NCBI GenBank assembly: GCA_017560305.1
Contig: JAFYOF010000212.1
Span: 1-10,681, forward strand
Origin: Alistipes sp.
GTDB lineage: Bacteria > Bacteroidota > Bacteroidia > Bacteroidales > Rikenellaceae
DNA: 10,681 nucleotides
Direction of reading: 5' to 3'
Shown: one piece after another, positions 10,681-10,681 of the stretch
How the letters are laid out: every line of letters begins with the position of its first letter
How positions within the stretch are numbered: position 1 is the first letter of the stretch
Program-made: the position numbers and the translations under genes
The notes under the pieces: generated by a model
Told to the model about the DNA's origin: nothing
Seen by the model: the letters and a program-made list of their open reading frames with translations, nothing else
Database searches by the model: none

Positions 10681-10681
10681 G

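Overview
The window looks like accessory DNA from a Bacteroidota genome, most likely Bacteroidales. The grounds are a Bacteroidota-style -7 promoter element (TATCTTTG) before the long leftward operon, few obvious Shine-Dalgarno sites, moderate GC, and the kinds of protein encoded. This assignment is inference; no rRNA, tRNA or marker gene is present.

Left part (1-6167): a complete type I restriction-modification operon read leftward in the order hsdR (start reset to 6167), hsdM, hsdS, with gaps of 5 and 1 bases. Facing the hsdS end is a second HsdS piece on the + strand (3-617, running off the left edge) that encodes a different C-terminal target-recognition domain (TRD). A perfect 66-bp inverted repeat (83-148 and 1081-1146) bounds the 932 bp that hold the two alternative domains. 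The repeats are in the same codon phase, both cassettes measure 469 nt from repeat edge to stop, and the stop codons meet in the loop of a central hairpin (597-629). This is a DNA-inversion switch for the specificity of the system. No recombinase gene is in the window.

Middle (6168-6369): a roughly 200-bp divergent intergenic region with a promoter candidate for the R-M operon.

Right-centre (6370-9428): three tightly packed rightward phage-type genes. They are a DUF5675-like protein with an H...GC motif resembling L,D-transpeptidases, a terminase large subunit with ATPase and nuclease motifs and an inserted four-cysteine zinc ribbon, and a 339-aa protein whose ends look like a gp36/DUF1320-type head-completion or connector protein and whose middle holds about four 46-residue carbohydrate-binding-module-like repeats. 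No portal, protease, major capsid or small terminase gene lies between or beside them here.

Right edge (9430-10681): a nearly complete umuC (Y-family translesion polymerase) read leftward, ending one base from the phage genes and missing only its first few codons.

Taken together, the window combines a phase-variable restriction system, a DNA-packaging cassette and an SOS-type polymerase. That fits a prophage, phage-plasmid or phage-derived mobile island carrying defence and repair cargo.
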